Below, piece after piece: positions 40,501 through 53,821 of a stretch of 64,000 nt of DNA. Position numbers and translations under genes: made by a program. Location: the NCBI GenBank assembly GCA_016192035.1, contig JACPUW010000007.1, positions 109,945-173,944 of the forward strand, given 5' to 3'. The notes under the pieces were generated by a model. That model was not told where the DNA came from. It made no database searches and saw nothing but the letters and a program-made list of their open reading frames with translations. Origin of the DNA: Bacteroidota bacterium. GTDB lineage: Bacteria; Bacteroidota; Bacteroidia; CAILMK01; JACPUW01. Position 1 is the stretch's first letter. Each line of letters opens with the position of its first letter.

Positions 40501-43171
40501 ATGGGATGTTTTTTCGGGTCATTCCCAGATCTATCAATTGACCCAAAAATTCGGCGGGTTTCATTTGGGCAAGGGCAGCCTGGTGAAAAATGGCCGTAGC
40601 CGGGGTTAACCCCGGCAGCGAATTGATTTCAATCACAATGACCTCAACGTTGTTCGGGTCAAATATGCGGACAAAAGCGTCTATCCGGCAGTAGCCTTCC
40701 ACCCCGGTCAATTTGGCCGTGCGCAGCAATTCCTGTTTTACTACCGCCGAAATCAAGGCATTGTCACCGGGATTATCTGCATACCTTGCAGGTGTAATGT
40801 TCTGGCCTTCGCCCGCCAAAAACTTCTCTTCCAGCGACAGGATACCCCCGTCGGCTACTGCCTCTGATGCTTCAAAGGCCATCTCCACCAATTCGCCCTT
40901 TGAGTTTCGCCCCAGCAACATGCCGCCCGTTACTTCTATAAACCGGCTTGCCCCCCTAGGGCCAATCAGCTCCTCTATTAAGAAACAGGTTTTATTTGGA
41001 AACTCTTCATTTGGTTTAAGTTCCAATTCTTGGGCCAGTACTGGCCCCAACTCGGGGCTATCCCTAAATATGGCATGGGCAAACTGCTCCAGCGAGGCCC
41101 TATCCCGTATTTTCTTCACTGCCGACGAACATCCGTCATCGGATGGCTTGGCCACAAACGGGTAGCCAAATTCAAGTTCTATTTCAGCCAAAAGGGCCTG
41201 CTTGCCCTTTAGCCAGTCGCGCTTATGCACCAAGCGGTGCCGCGCTACCCTCACTCCATGGCTGGCCAGCAGCTCGTTGGTTGCGTACTTGTCTATGGTC
41301 AGTGCAGAGCTTTCAGGGCCCGACCCGTTGTAGGGCATGCCCATAGCGTCAAGGTATCCTTGTATGGTGCCGTCTTCTCCTGGCCTTCCATGCAGGGCCA
41401 GAAACACGAAATCAAATCTGTTGGGAAGTGTTTCAAGCGGTATTTCCTTGGGGAAATAGGAATAATTTGCAGTGGCAAAACGGGTAGTTATGCCCAATGC
41501 CTCTTGGCAGATGGTATCCAATACCGGATGTCGGTTGAAGTGGGCTATCTTCTCGGCTATATCGTCGGCATTGTCCTTGAGCATGAGCCCAACCGGCAGC
41601 TCGTAGAGTGCCATACCCGATGCCGTTACCCCCCGCGTGAGGAATACGGGAGTTACTTGGTACTTGCCTGACGACGATAGCTTTTCATACACGTTTCGCC
41701 CACTCTCTACCGATATGTGCCGCTCTGATGAGTAACCGCCAAATACCACGGCTACCCGCATTTTTTGGGTATTCAGGGCCTTGTTGCCATCAACTGCATG
41801 GTCAAGTATGGCTCTCAAAGGATTGTACAGGCTTGGGTGGTAGTTGTGGTTGTTTCTTTCGGCAAGGCTCTGGTGCACAAGGTATGAAAGGAATTGAGTG
41901 GGATTAAGCCCAATTTCTGCCGCTTGGTGAAAGAAGAAAGAAGAAGGCATCATGCCCGATGTGGTATTTGGGTCATTTAAAAATACCTCGCCTGACTCGG
42001 TCAAAAAGCCATCTATCCGCGCATATACGTTGAATTCAAAGTAATTGAAAAGCCGGACACATTGCTGGCGGATTGCCTGAATGTTGGCGGTTTCCGTTTC
42101 TATGGGCGTTACCTTTCTAGTCATGCCGGGCAGATACTTGGATCGGTAGTCAAACAAAGGGTGGGACTTGCGTATTTCGGTGGGGGGCAAGGCCACGGCT
42201 AGGCCAGTTGGGTCCCTAAGCACAATGCACGAGAATTCCTTTCCCCTGAGCAATGACTCCACCACTACATGGTGTTCACCATGCATGCTTTCAAGTAGCA
42301 CGGTGTCAGTGCGTGCAAAACACGTATCCAATTCGTCAATGGCCTCATGGTGCAGGTGTATTGGTTTTCCTTCTATGATCACCGGTAGGCCAAGCCCGTG
42401 CTGGAGGTCAAACAGTGCCCGCGCTATATCTGCTTTTTCTTCAATGGGTTTGCCTACCCATTGCTGGCGCTGTAGGTTTTTCCTAAACAGGCATAAGGAC
42501 ATGGCATCCACAAATGAGGGGTAATTGTTGTCCATAATGAAGTGGACACCAATGCTGCTTCCCTGGCTTGATGCCTTGGCCACCGCCGGAAAGCCCACTG
42601 TTTCCACCACAGTTTGGTAACAAGCCATGGGGTCTTGGTCAAATTGCTGGCGGCTAAATGTAACAAAATCGTTTACCAGGAACCCGGCTGCTTTCATCAA
42701 CTTCTTTTGCACGGCCTTGCTTATGCCCACCGATGACGGAAAAACGCCAGAACCAGTGTAGGGTATGCCATAAAAATCTAGTAGCCCCTGTATGCTACCG
42801 TCTTCGCCATAGGGGCCGTGAAGGGCCAGAAAAGCCAAGTCTATTTTATTGGCCATTTCTTGGGGGGCTATTAACCGGCCCATGCCGTTCCATAGCGCGG
42901 GATTGCCACTGATGGGAGGCAGGCTTTCGGCATATACCTGATAAGGTTGCTCTAGGCTAGGAATAGCCCAAGCGGGTGGGTAAAAATCCCTTATGGTACC
43001 CTTGTATAGATATGGCCAATCCAATTCAATAAAATTCCCATTGCCATCAACAAAAATGGGTATAGGCTGAAAAATAGATTTATCCAAGGCATCATACACG
43101 GTGCGCCCACCGGCAAAGGAGACTTCACGTTCGCGCGATTTTCCGCCAAAAAGGATTCCGATTCGAATCAT
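40487..43171 (-). CDS. ddl: Tandem D-alanine-D-alanine ligase (two Ddl units in one chain)
   Basis: 894 residues, about twice the usual Ddl. Unit 1 (1 to about 465) begins MIRIGILFGGKSREREVSFAGG. Unit 2 begins at about 471 with MRVAVVFGGYSSERHISVESG. Both have the ATP-grasp fold and a LALHGPYGEDGSIQG or LALHGRPGEDGTIQG block. Unit 2 keeps the metal-binding Glu-x-Asn motif (EINSLPGLTPATAIFHQA). In unit 1 the corresponding place reads NDPNTTSGM (from about 399), a variant also seen in some Ddl-like proteins. Ddl makes D-Ala-D-Ala for peptidoglycan. The two units may divide labour, use different amino acids, or form an internal dimer. The downstream PASTA gene overlaps. Confidence 0.85.
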   Translation of the reverse strand: MIRIGILFGGKSREREVSFAGGRTVYDALDKSIFQPIPIFVDGNGNFIELDWPYLYKGTIRDFYPPAWAIPSLEQPYQVYAESLPPISGNPALWNGMGRLIAPQEMANKIDLAFLALHGPYGEDGSIQGLLDFYGIPYTGSGVFPSSVGISKAVQKKLMKAAGFLVNDFVTFSRQQFDQDPMACYQTVVETVGFPAVAKASSQGSSIGVHFIMDNNYPSFVDAMSLCLFRKNLQRQQWVGKPIEEKADIARALFDLQHGLGLPVIIEGKPIHLHHEAIDELDTCFARTDTVLLESMHGEHHVVVESLLRGKEFSCIVLRDPTGLAVALPPTEIRKSHPLFDYRSKYLPGMTRKVTPIETETANIQAIRQQCVRLFNYFEFNVYARIDGFLTESGEVFLNDPNTTSGMMPSSFFFHQAAEIGLNPTQFLSYLVHQSLAERNNHNYHPSLYNPLRAILDHAVDGNKALNTQKMRVAVVFGGYSSERHISVESGRNVYEKLSSSGKYQVTPVFLTRGVTASGMALYELPVGLMLKDNADDIAEKIAHFNRHPVLDTICQEALGITTRFATANYSYFPKEIPLETLPNRFDFVFLALHGRPGEDGTIQGYLDAMGMPYNGSGPESSALTIDKYATNELLASHGVRVARHRLVHKRDWLKGKQALLAEIELEFGYPFVAKPSDDGCSSAVKKIRDRASLEQFAHAIFRDSPELGPVLAQELELKPNEEFPNKTCFLIEELIGPRGASRFIEVTGGMLLGRNSKGELVEMAFEASEAVADGGILSLEEKFLAGEGQNITPARYADNPGDNALISAVVKQELLRTAKLTGVEGYCRIDAFVRIFDPNNVEVIVIEINSLPGLTPATAIFHQAALAQMKPAEFLGQLIDLGMTRKNIPYGQA

Positions 43172-43219
43172 GGGATCAATCCCCGCATCTGGTTGGGGTG
43201 AAGCACAAAAATGGCCAGC

Positions 43220-44407
43220 CTAACGCTTCCCATGCCGCTTTCTATCCACATATTTTAGCCATTTGTAGCGCAGGTATGGCCATAGGCCTACATCAGGGTG
43301 GTGACTGAAAAATGATCTGGCATGCGCCAAGTGGTCTGGCCAGGCCACGGATTGTATGGATGTAGCCTTGCTTAAAGAGAGCCCTTGGCCAGGAAACTGC
43401 CATAAAATATTTGTTTCCAGTGGCTTAAGATCCATTCCGAAACGAGCAATTGCCTCAGTGGTAGGTTTTGATGTGAGCCAATACGGTTTATTGCTTATTG
43501 ACAAAGGTTTGGTGCCCCAAAGGTCTATTTCGGTTTGATCGGGGGCTATGCCGTGTAGCTCTAAGATATTGGCAAACACACCCGGATGGACCTCGGCATA
43601 AGGGTCGTACCAAAGGCCATGGGGCCCAATCGGTGCAAGGGCAAAGGTCTTTACAGAAGGGAGCATGGGGGTTTGGAACAAACCGGAATCAATGGAGGTC
43701 TTGTGGTGGGTTCCTACCACTCCTTGATTGCTTGAAAGGGATAGCCTGGGCCATACACTGCCTTTTTCGTGTAGCACCATATATGCATTGTGCTGCAATT
43801 CCCAGTTGTTCACACCATAGCGCTGGTATTTGGAAGGCAATTGCCCCTTTTGGAGCAGGTGGTTTATCTGGGCATTGCGGTCAGGCTGGCGCAAGAATTC
43901 GTTGAATCCTTCCCACTGCACATGGGTGTAGGCCTGGCCATAGGTGGACGTTTTTTGAACGAAGTAACTGGCGTATTCCGAATGCAAACGATGCCAATAA
44001 ACGGGTATATTTGGCTTAATATCGTATTGATAAAGACTTATTTGGGCTACGCTGTTTTCTTTGGAGTAGAAATTAAGTGCTTGCTGGGCAAAGGTGTAGA
44101 ACGAAGGGGCCACCAGGCAGTCGTCTTCCAGCACGATTACCGAGCCGTATTGCTGGGTCAGGTTGCCGCATTGTCTTAGGTTTTCCTCCAGTCCAATAGG
44201 TTTGGGGTTTAAGCGACAATGTTTTTCTCCTCTAGGCCAGGGGTATTGGTTCACCCATTCCCATACCCTGGGCGAGCATCCGGCATGGGCCATGAAAACT
44301 ATGGGGACCCCGGCAGGAACTGCAGCCCGCTCTATAGACCATAGGAGTAACTGCAAGCTCCCCAATCGCTGGTACACCGGGATGACTATGGCGGGTACAT
44401 ACTCCAT
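43220..44407 (-). CDS. Glycosyltransferase (GT-A fold) of a cell-surface pathway
   Basis: 395 residues from the ATG at 44407, just after the upstream gene's stop at 44412; earlier starts would overlap that gene. It opens with VPAIVIPVYQRLGSLQLLLWSI, then SVIVLEDDCLVAPSFYTFAQQAL with a DD metal-site motif (EDD), typical of GT2/GT-A enzymes that act on glycans. The second half (YGVNNWELQHNAYMVLHEKGSVWPRLSLSSNQGVVGTHHK) resembles family members from polysaccharide loci. Donor and acceptor are unknown. Transcribed after another glycosyltransferase with 4 bp between them. Confidence 0.75.
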   Translation of the reverse strand: MEYVPAIVIPVYQRLGSLQLLLWSIERAAVPAGVPIVFMAHAGCSPRVWEWVNQYPWPRGEKHCRLNPKPIGLEENLRQCGNLTQQYGSVIVLEDDCLVAPSFYTFAQQALNFYSKENSVAQISLYQYDIKPNIPVYWHRLHSEYASYFVQKTSTYGQAYTHVQWEGFNEFLRQPDRNAQINHLLQKGQLPSKYQRYGVNNWELQHNAYMVLHEKGSVWPRLSLSSNQGVVGTHHKTSIDSGLFQTPMLPSVKTFALAPIGPHGLWYDPYAEVHPGVFANILELHGIAPDQTEIDLWGTKPLSISNKPYWLTSKPTTEAIARFGMDLKPLETNILWQFPGQGLSLSKATSIQSVAWPDHLAHARSFFSHHPDVGLWPYLRYKWLKYVDRKRHGKR

Positions 44408-44411
44408 AAGT

Positions 44412-45302
44412 TCATTTGCGAATAATGGCCACTGTAAGAGCTGCGTAGTACACAATCTGGTGGCCCAGTTCCGCTATAAAAAGCTTAGCCAAGGGCCAAC
44501 CCAGTTCCCTGGCCCGGCTTTTCGGCAGGGCCATAAGGCTGCCTACCGCCCGTATTGGCGATAATGCCAATTCAGTCCAATCTACCCTTGCAATTTCATT
44601 TTCTGCTCCGGAATATTTCAGTGTAAGCTGTCGCAAGCCCTTGATTACCCGTATGTTTCTTGTGAGTTTTTTCGCCAGCGTCCTTGACGGATGGTATATG
44701 AGGTCGTTGTGCACAAAAGTCATGGATAGACCGGAACGCCAGCAGCGGTTGCCCAACTCAAAATCGCCCCCAGACTGTAAACTGCCATCAAATGCCCCCA
44801 ACTCCACAAATACCGTGCGGTGTACGCATAGAAAGGCGGTGGGCCCAAAGTGGTGCTTGTCCCAATATTTTTGGCAGGTAAACTCCGTATAGCGGCTGTA
44901 CTGTTGAAACATACCTGCGTTGCTTGGGATTAGCACATTGATATTGAAGGCAATGTATCTCGCCTTGTTTATATTGTCCTGCACAAGTTTCCACCAGCCT
45001 GGCTGTGGAAGCACCCCGGCATCCATAAACAGGATTTTACTTGCCGTGGTGGCTGCAATGCCAAGGTTGCGCATGGCATAGGACCCCTGTTGGGCAGTGC
45101 TGTACACATGTTTTATTCCCTTGTTTTCTAGCCATGTAGCTACGGCAGGGCTATTTCCGTCATTGGCTACCACCAATTCATATGTTAAGCCTTCTAATTC
45201 AGGCTCTATCAGTTCAATGGTCATTTGTAGTCCAGAAAGATCCCTATACACCGGAATGACTATGGCTATTATGGGGCCTAACATGGGAGAAGACCTTTTC
45301 AT
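44412..45302 (-). CDS. Family 2 glycosyltransferase
   Basis: 296 residues from the ATG at 45302; a TTG at 45335 or an ATG at 45284 are alternatives. GT-A fold: IIAIVIPVYRDLSGLQMTIELI, YELVVANDGNSPA, ILFMDAGVLPQPGWWKLV (DxG instead of the usual DxD), and GGDFELGNRCWRSGLSM in place of the ED/QxxRW motif. A C-terminal hydrophobic stretch (IAELGHQIVYYAALTVAII) may hold it to the membrane. First gene of the leftward cluster. The missing second Asp of DxD makes metal binding uncertain. Confidence 0.82.
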   Translation of the reverse strand: MKRSSPMLGPIIAIVIPVYRDLSGLQMTIELIEPELEGLTYELVVANDGNSPAVATWLENKGIKHVYSTAQQGSYAMRNLGIAATTASKILFMDAGVLPQPGWWKLVQDNINKARYIAFNINVLIPSNAGMFQQYSRYTEFTCQKYWDKHHFGPTAFLCVHRTVFVELGAFDGSLQSGGDFELGNRCWRSGLSMTFVHNDLIYHPSRTLAKKLTRNIRVIKGLRQLTLKYSGAENEIARVDWTELALSPIRAVGSLMALPKSRARELGWPLAKLFIAELGHQIVYYAALTVAIIRK

Positions 45303-45622
45303 GGGGGATTGGATTGCTACAGATTCTCTAGGCAAATGGCTAAAAACCTGTTCCTTGGCACTGTTATCGGGAATTTGCCATATTGTTGGTATTCACTAAT
45401 AAAGCGGTTCTATACATTGGTGAGGTAATGCGCAATGAGTTATTCTGTGCCCTGGCAATATTAGCCCGTATTTGCTAGATATCATGCCTTGATCTGAATC
45501 AGAGGGAGGACGATTTGCGTCAAGGGCATTATCAACAAAACCGGGCTTTCAAAGGCAAAGGCCATGAAGGCAAGCATTGTTGAATTCTTACTTTCGGGCA
45601 CCGTTACCCAAGGCAATCCATC
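45303..45622 (+). other. Gene-free interval between divergent units
   Basis: 320 bp between the glycosyltransferase start and lolD. No gene or repeat is seen. TACTTTCG at 45589-45596, 26 bp before lolD, is one mismatch from the -7 consensus and is the best promoter candidate. Confidence 0.5.
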
Positions 45623-46275
45623 TTGATAGAGGCCATTGATATTCATAAGCATTATGGTGATTTACATGTGCTTAAAGGATTGAGCTGTACCGTGGCAGAA
45701 GCGGAGGTAGTGGCTATTGTGGGGCCATCAGGTGCAGGTAAATCCACCTTTTTGCATATACTGGGCACCCTTGACAGGCCTGACAGTGGGCAGGTTCGGT
45801 ACAAAGGACAAACACCCGATTTTGCCAAGCCCAAGCAGTTGGCCCATTTTCGAAACCAGAATATTGGTTTTGTATTTCAATTTCACCACTTATTGCCGGA
45901 GTTTACTGCCTTGGAAAACACCATGTTGCCCGCGCTTATAGCCAAGGTTTCACGCGCCGAGGCGCGTGAACGCGCGCTGGAGTTATTGAAATTGCTCGGT
46001 TTAAAAGATAGGGTAGGGCACTACCCCAGCCAACTCTCTGGCGGCGAGCAGCAAAGGGTAGCAGTGGCCAGGGCCCTGATCAACCGCCCTGCCCTTGTCT
46101 TGGCCGACGAACCTACTGGAAATCTTGACTCTGCTTCGGCGGATGAACTTCACAGATTGATATTTTCCCTTAGGTTGCAGTTGGGCCAGACCTTTGTGCT
46201 GGTAACCCACAATGAAGGGTTGGCCAGCATGGCCGATAGGACACTGCATATGTATGACGGAACATTTAGCGAAGG

Positions 46276-46279
<4 letters not shown>
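45623..46279 (+). CDS. lolD: Lipoprotein-release ABC transporter ATPase LolD
   Basis: 218 residues starting at TTG 45623; no ATG is suitably placed. Walker [10 protein letters not shown], signature [15 protein letters not shown], Walker [12 protein letters not shown]; the sequence after the Q-loop ([24 protein letters not shown]) is typical of LolD, including the LLPEF segment. With LolC/E it extracts lipoproteins from the inner membrane for outer-membrane sorting. Permease genes are not in the window, as is common in this phylum. MacB-type ATPases are the main alternative. The stop overlaps kdsB (ATGA). Confidence 0.85.
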
Positions 46280-48661
<2,382 letters not shown>

Positions 48662-48670
48662 GTAAGACTT

Positions 48671-50143
48671 ATGGAATTTCGAATATTGCCAAGTCCTGAG
48701 CCCCATCACGCCTTGCTCGTATTAAGCTGCCAAATTGGGGAGCAAGTGGTATATGATGCACCGGATAGCGCAGGGCCCATTATCGCGCATTACCTAAACC
48801 ATACGGTGTTCCAATCAAAACCAGGTGAATTTGCCTATATCTTGGGGCCTGATGGTCAGCGAATCCTGCTTTGCGGTGCGGGAAAATTGGAAAAATGCAG
48901 CCAGGACAAATTGAGGAGGGCCATAGGCAAGGGGATAAAAGAAGCCAGGAAACATAAAATGACCCATGTGTGGGTAGGCTATCCTTCATGGGCGGCAGGC
49001 GTACTTGTCATAGACTGGGAACAATTGGTGGGTGAGACAGCCATCATGGCCAATTACGAATACAAATCATATATAACAGATAAACAATGGGTTGTTGGGT
49101 TGACCGAGGTGGCTTTGGCCTCTGTACACCCTATGGCCAACGAATTGGTGCGCAAGGGTGTGATACTCGGTGAGTGTACGGTAGATGCGAGGGAACTGAT
49201 CAATGCCCCGGCCCATGAGCTCTACCCTGAGGCCCTGGCACAGAAAGCCCAATATTGGGGCACTGCTTTTGGATTTGAAGTGCAAGTGTATGATGAAGAA
49301 GCATGTAGGCAGATGAGAATGGAAGCGTTTTTGTCAGTTGGACAGGCTTCATCCCGGCTACCATACCTTATAGTGATGCGGTGGAAGGGCCAGGGATTAA
49401 ACACCCCCATAGGCTTGGTAGGCAAAGGAGTAACCTATGACACTGGGGGTTTGTCCATAAAACCTACCCAGGGTATGCTGCACATGAAAGGGGATATGGG
49501 CGGTGCTGCACTGGTAATTGCCACCATGTGCGCCCTGGCCAGGTTGGGCAGCGCGCAGTCGGTGGTGGGGGTGGTAGCGGCATGTGAGAATGCCATAGCG
49601 GGCAACGCATACCGCCCAGGCGATATACTTAAGAGTATGCAGGGCCTGACAATAGAAGTAGGCAATACGGATGCGGAAGGCCGCCTGACCCTGGCCGATG
49701 CCATAACCTATGCCATAACCAAGGAGAATGTACGGGCAGTGGTGGACGTGGCCACGCTCACCGGTGCGGTCAAAACGGCCTTGGGCGAGCATGTGGCCGG
49801 TGTGGTATGTAGCGAAGATTCCTTGTACACAAAGCTGCAACAAGCTTCCAAACAAGCAGATGAGAACTTTTGGCGCCTTCCAATTGATGACGAATACCGC
49901 GACTTGGTTTCATCAGATGTGGCCGATCTCTCCAACATAGGGCGCGACGGACTGGCGGGTACCATTACGGCGGCATGTTTTGTTGAAGCATTTACCGGGG
50001 GCTTGCCCTGGCTCCATATAGACATAGCTGGGGTTTCTTTTACCAGAAAAGACCACGAATACATCTCAAAGGGAGGAAGTGGCCGCCCCATGCGCAGCCT
50101 TTACCACTTGGTAGAAGGCTGGGACAGGGAGCAGGCTGGTTAA
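48671..50143 (+). CDS. pepA: Leucyl aminopeptidase, M17 family
   Basis: 490 residues. The C-terminal catalytic domain has the M17 signature NTDAEGRLTLADAI plus GKGVTYDTGGLSIKP and MKGDMGGAALVIATM, which supply the two-zinc site and the catalytic Lys/Arg. The N-terminal domain (about 1-160) is the usual less conserved cap. It removes N-terminal Leu and other residues from peptides in the cytoplasm. Begins 9 bp after pyrG, so probably in the same transcript. Confidence 0.93.
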   Translation: MEFRILPSPEPHHALLVLSCQIGEQVVYDAPDSAGPIIAHYLNHTVFQSKPGEFAYILGPDGQRILLCGAGKLEKCSQDKLRRAIGKGIKEARKHKMTHVWVGYPSWAAGVLVIDWEQLVGETAIMANYEYKSYITDKQWVVGLTEVALASVHPMANELVRKGVILGECTVDARELINAPAHELYPEALAQKAQYWGTAFGFEVQVYDEEACRQMRMEAFLSVGQASSRLPYLIVMRWKGQGLNTPIGLVGKGVTYDTGGLSIKPTQGMLHMKGDMGGAALVIATMCALARLGSAQSVVGVVAACENAIAGNAYRPGDILKSMQGLTIEVGNTDAEGRLTLADAITYAITKENVRAVVDVATLTGAVKTALGEHVAGVVCSEDSLYTKLQQASKQADENFWRLPIDDEYRDLVSSDVADLSNIGRDGLAGTITAACFVEAFTGGLPWLHIDIAGVSFTRKDHEYISKGGSGRPMRSLYHLVEGWDREQAG

Positions 50144-50602
50144 AGCGCAAAGAAACCATCGGTATCTTGGGATGCTGCGGTAATTTTCTTCCGACAAATA
50201 CCCATTGGATTTATTGAAAAATATGGGTTTTTCCATCTTAGAGTGGTTATTCTACCCAATCATTAACTGACAAATTGACTTTTTTGTACTTGGAACGGGG
50301 TGATATGGGCCAATACTTTTGAATCGTTGTTACAGACAAGATCATTTTTTTCTTGAGCGACCGCGATGGGATAAAAATAGTTGACCGATTGATTCCACAT
50401 CAAAGAAAGCAAACCTTGGGGCAAGTAGCCTCCCAAATACGGGTCTCTTGGTTTGCTTCCTTTTTTTTCAAGACTTCTCATCCTCTTCATACCTTTAATA
50501 CCACACTTAGAGTGTTTTGCGGGCTAGCCAACGCTCGTTGGCGATTTCCACACACACAACTCATGCCTGACTACCTTTTAAAACCAGGCCCGCAAAACGC
50601 TC
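50144..50602 (+). other. Gene-poor interval with inverted repeat
   Basis: 459 bp between convergent pepA and queD. A 75-codon minus-strand frame (50490-50263) has no recognisable family and no good context, so it is not called. The right part holds the inverted repeat described separately. Composition is more A+T-rich than the neighbours, so decayed accessory DNA is possible. Confidence 0.5.
50511..50601 (+). repeat. Inverted repeat with inner palindrome next to queD
   Basis: AGTGTTTTGCGGGC (50511-50524) pairs with GCCCGCAAAACGCT (50588-50601), 13 of 14 positions Watson-Crick and the other G-T. Inside it, GCCAACGCTCGTTGGC (50527-50542) is a perfect 16-bp palindrome. The right arm ends 1 bp before the queD stop codon. 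No T-run follows, so it is not an ordinary terminator. It could be a small mobile or REP-like element, or a structured RNA. Confidence 0.6.
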
Positions 50603-51013
50603 CTAAAGTCCCCGGTACTCCACCCAATTTCGCGGCGTTTCATAGAGAATAACTTCCAGTTCCATTTCATTTTCAAAGCGTTGGCGAAGCTTAAGCCAAA
50701 TTACCTGCGCTATGTTTTCGCAGCTTGGTATGCGCTGGGCAAACTCAGGGCAATCCAAGTTTAGGTTTTTATGGTCAAAAGGGAGTACCACTTCCTCCTC
50801 CACAATTCTGGCTACTGTCTTTAGATCAATGAGATATCCTGTCTCGGGATTTATATCGCCGGTAAGCTTCACCACCAATTCATAGTTGTGCCCATGGTAG
50901 TTTTCATAGGCACATTTGCCAAATACGGCCAGGTTTCTGGCTTGGTCCCAGGCAGGATTAAATATCCTGTGGGCAGCATTGAAATGTTCCTTGCGGCATA
51001 CGGTAGTTCTCAT
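50603..51013 (-). CDS. queD: 6-Carboxytetrahydropterin synthase / PTPS family
   Basis: 136 residues. Zinc ligands His15 (FNAAHRI), His40 and His42 (NYHGHNY) and the active-site Cys34 (FGKCAYENYHGHNYE) are present, with the LIDLKTVARIVEEEV block. The family includes QueD (queuosine/7-deazaguanine pathway) and 6-pyruvoyl-tetrahydropterin synthase. QueD is the usual bacterial role, but no other que genes are nearby, so the exact substrate is inferred. Separated from gyrB by a terminator. Confidence 0.88.
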   Translation of the reverse strand: MRTTVCRKEHFNAAHRIFNPAWDQARNLAVFGKCAYENYHGHNYELVVKLTGDINPETGYLIDLKTVARIVEEEVVLPFDHKNLNLDCPEFAQRIPSCENIAQVIWLKLRQRFENEMELEVILYETPRNWVEYRGL

Positions 51014-51101
51014 GGTTCATGTGGTTTATGGGCCTTGGGGCCAACAACACCGCGAAAGTGCTTTGGTTTTTTGATTACTGGCAAACTACCCAAAATCACA
51101 C

Positions 51102-51127
51102 AAAAAAAGGACACCATTGGTGTCCTT
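51102..51127 (-). terminator. Intrinsic terminator of gyrB
   Basis: On the minus strand AAGGACACC and GGTGTCCTT form a perfect 9-bp stem with a 3-base loop, followed by a run of T. It lies about 30 bp after the gyrB stop. A classic rho-independent terminator. Confidence 0.85.
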
Positions 51128-51155
51128 GTCCCGGTAGCTATCACCATGTAGTTTC

Positions 51156-53153
<1,998 letters not shown>

Positions 53154-53227
53154 TTAATTCAATGAAATGGACGGGGAATTTTCCACAATTTGCCGCTATC
53201 CCGAACTATTTATCCACATGTCTGGCA

Positions 53228-53821
53228 TCAACTCCGGGCAGTTAGGCCCAGCAGGTTGCGGTGTAGGCGGGCAACTTGGATTTCGGTTTCTTCTAATGTT
53301 ATATTTTCTATCACATAATCAGCGAGTTTCATTTTCCTTTCGTCGGGCCATTGGTGGCTTATCCGCTTATTTACATCCGGTGCGGTCATTCCATCGCGCT
53401 GTACTACCCTAGCTATTCTATCGTCAAGCGGGGCTATTACCAGTATCACCTTATCATAGGCATCTTGGGTGCCTGTTTCAAAAATGATGGCTGCTTCTTT
53501 AATAGTGTAAGGGGCGGTTTGTTTGCGCCGCCACTGCTCATAGTCACTGGCCACGGCAGGGTGGACCAATTGGTTCAGTTCCCGCAATAATCCAGGATTG
53601 TCAAATACCAAGGAAGCCACTTTATTGCGCTGTAAGGTGCCATGGTCATACACCTCATCCCCCAGGAGTTTTGAAATCGCAGTGCGCAGTGGCTCTTTGT
53701 TTTGTAGGGTGGCTGCCCTAGAATCGGCCTGGTAAATGGGGACGCCCAGTTTGCCAAACATGTTGGCTACGGTGGATTTGCCGGAGCCAATACCGCCGGT
53801 AAGTGCAATCCTAAGGCTCAT
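53228..53821 (-). CDS. coaE: Dephospho-CoA kinase
   Basis: 197 residues. P-loop GGIGSGKST at 9-17, then YQADSRAATLQ with the catalytic Asp, and LVHPAVASDYEQW. It phosphorylates dephospho-CoA in the last step of CoA synthesis. It overlaps the ybbR-like gene by 4 bp and is last in the leucine dehydrogenase-nusB-DUF1573-yajC-ybbR-coaE unit, an order I recall as common in this phylum. Confidence 0.94.
   Translation of the reverse strand: MSLRIALTGGIGSGKSTVANMFGKLGVPIYQADSRAATLQNKEPLRTAISKLLGDEVYDHGTLQRNKVASLVFDNPGLLRELNQLVHPAVASDYEQWRRKQTAPYTIKEAAIIFETGTQDAYDKVILVIAPLDDRIARVVQRDGMTAPDVNKRISHQWPDERKMKLADYVIENITLEETEIQVARLHRNLLGLTARS

Noticed and set aside
50263..50490. 75-codon minus-strand frame
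   Set aside because: No family features, no promoter or coupling; could be debris but cannot be supported as a gene.
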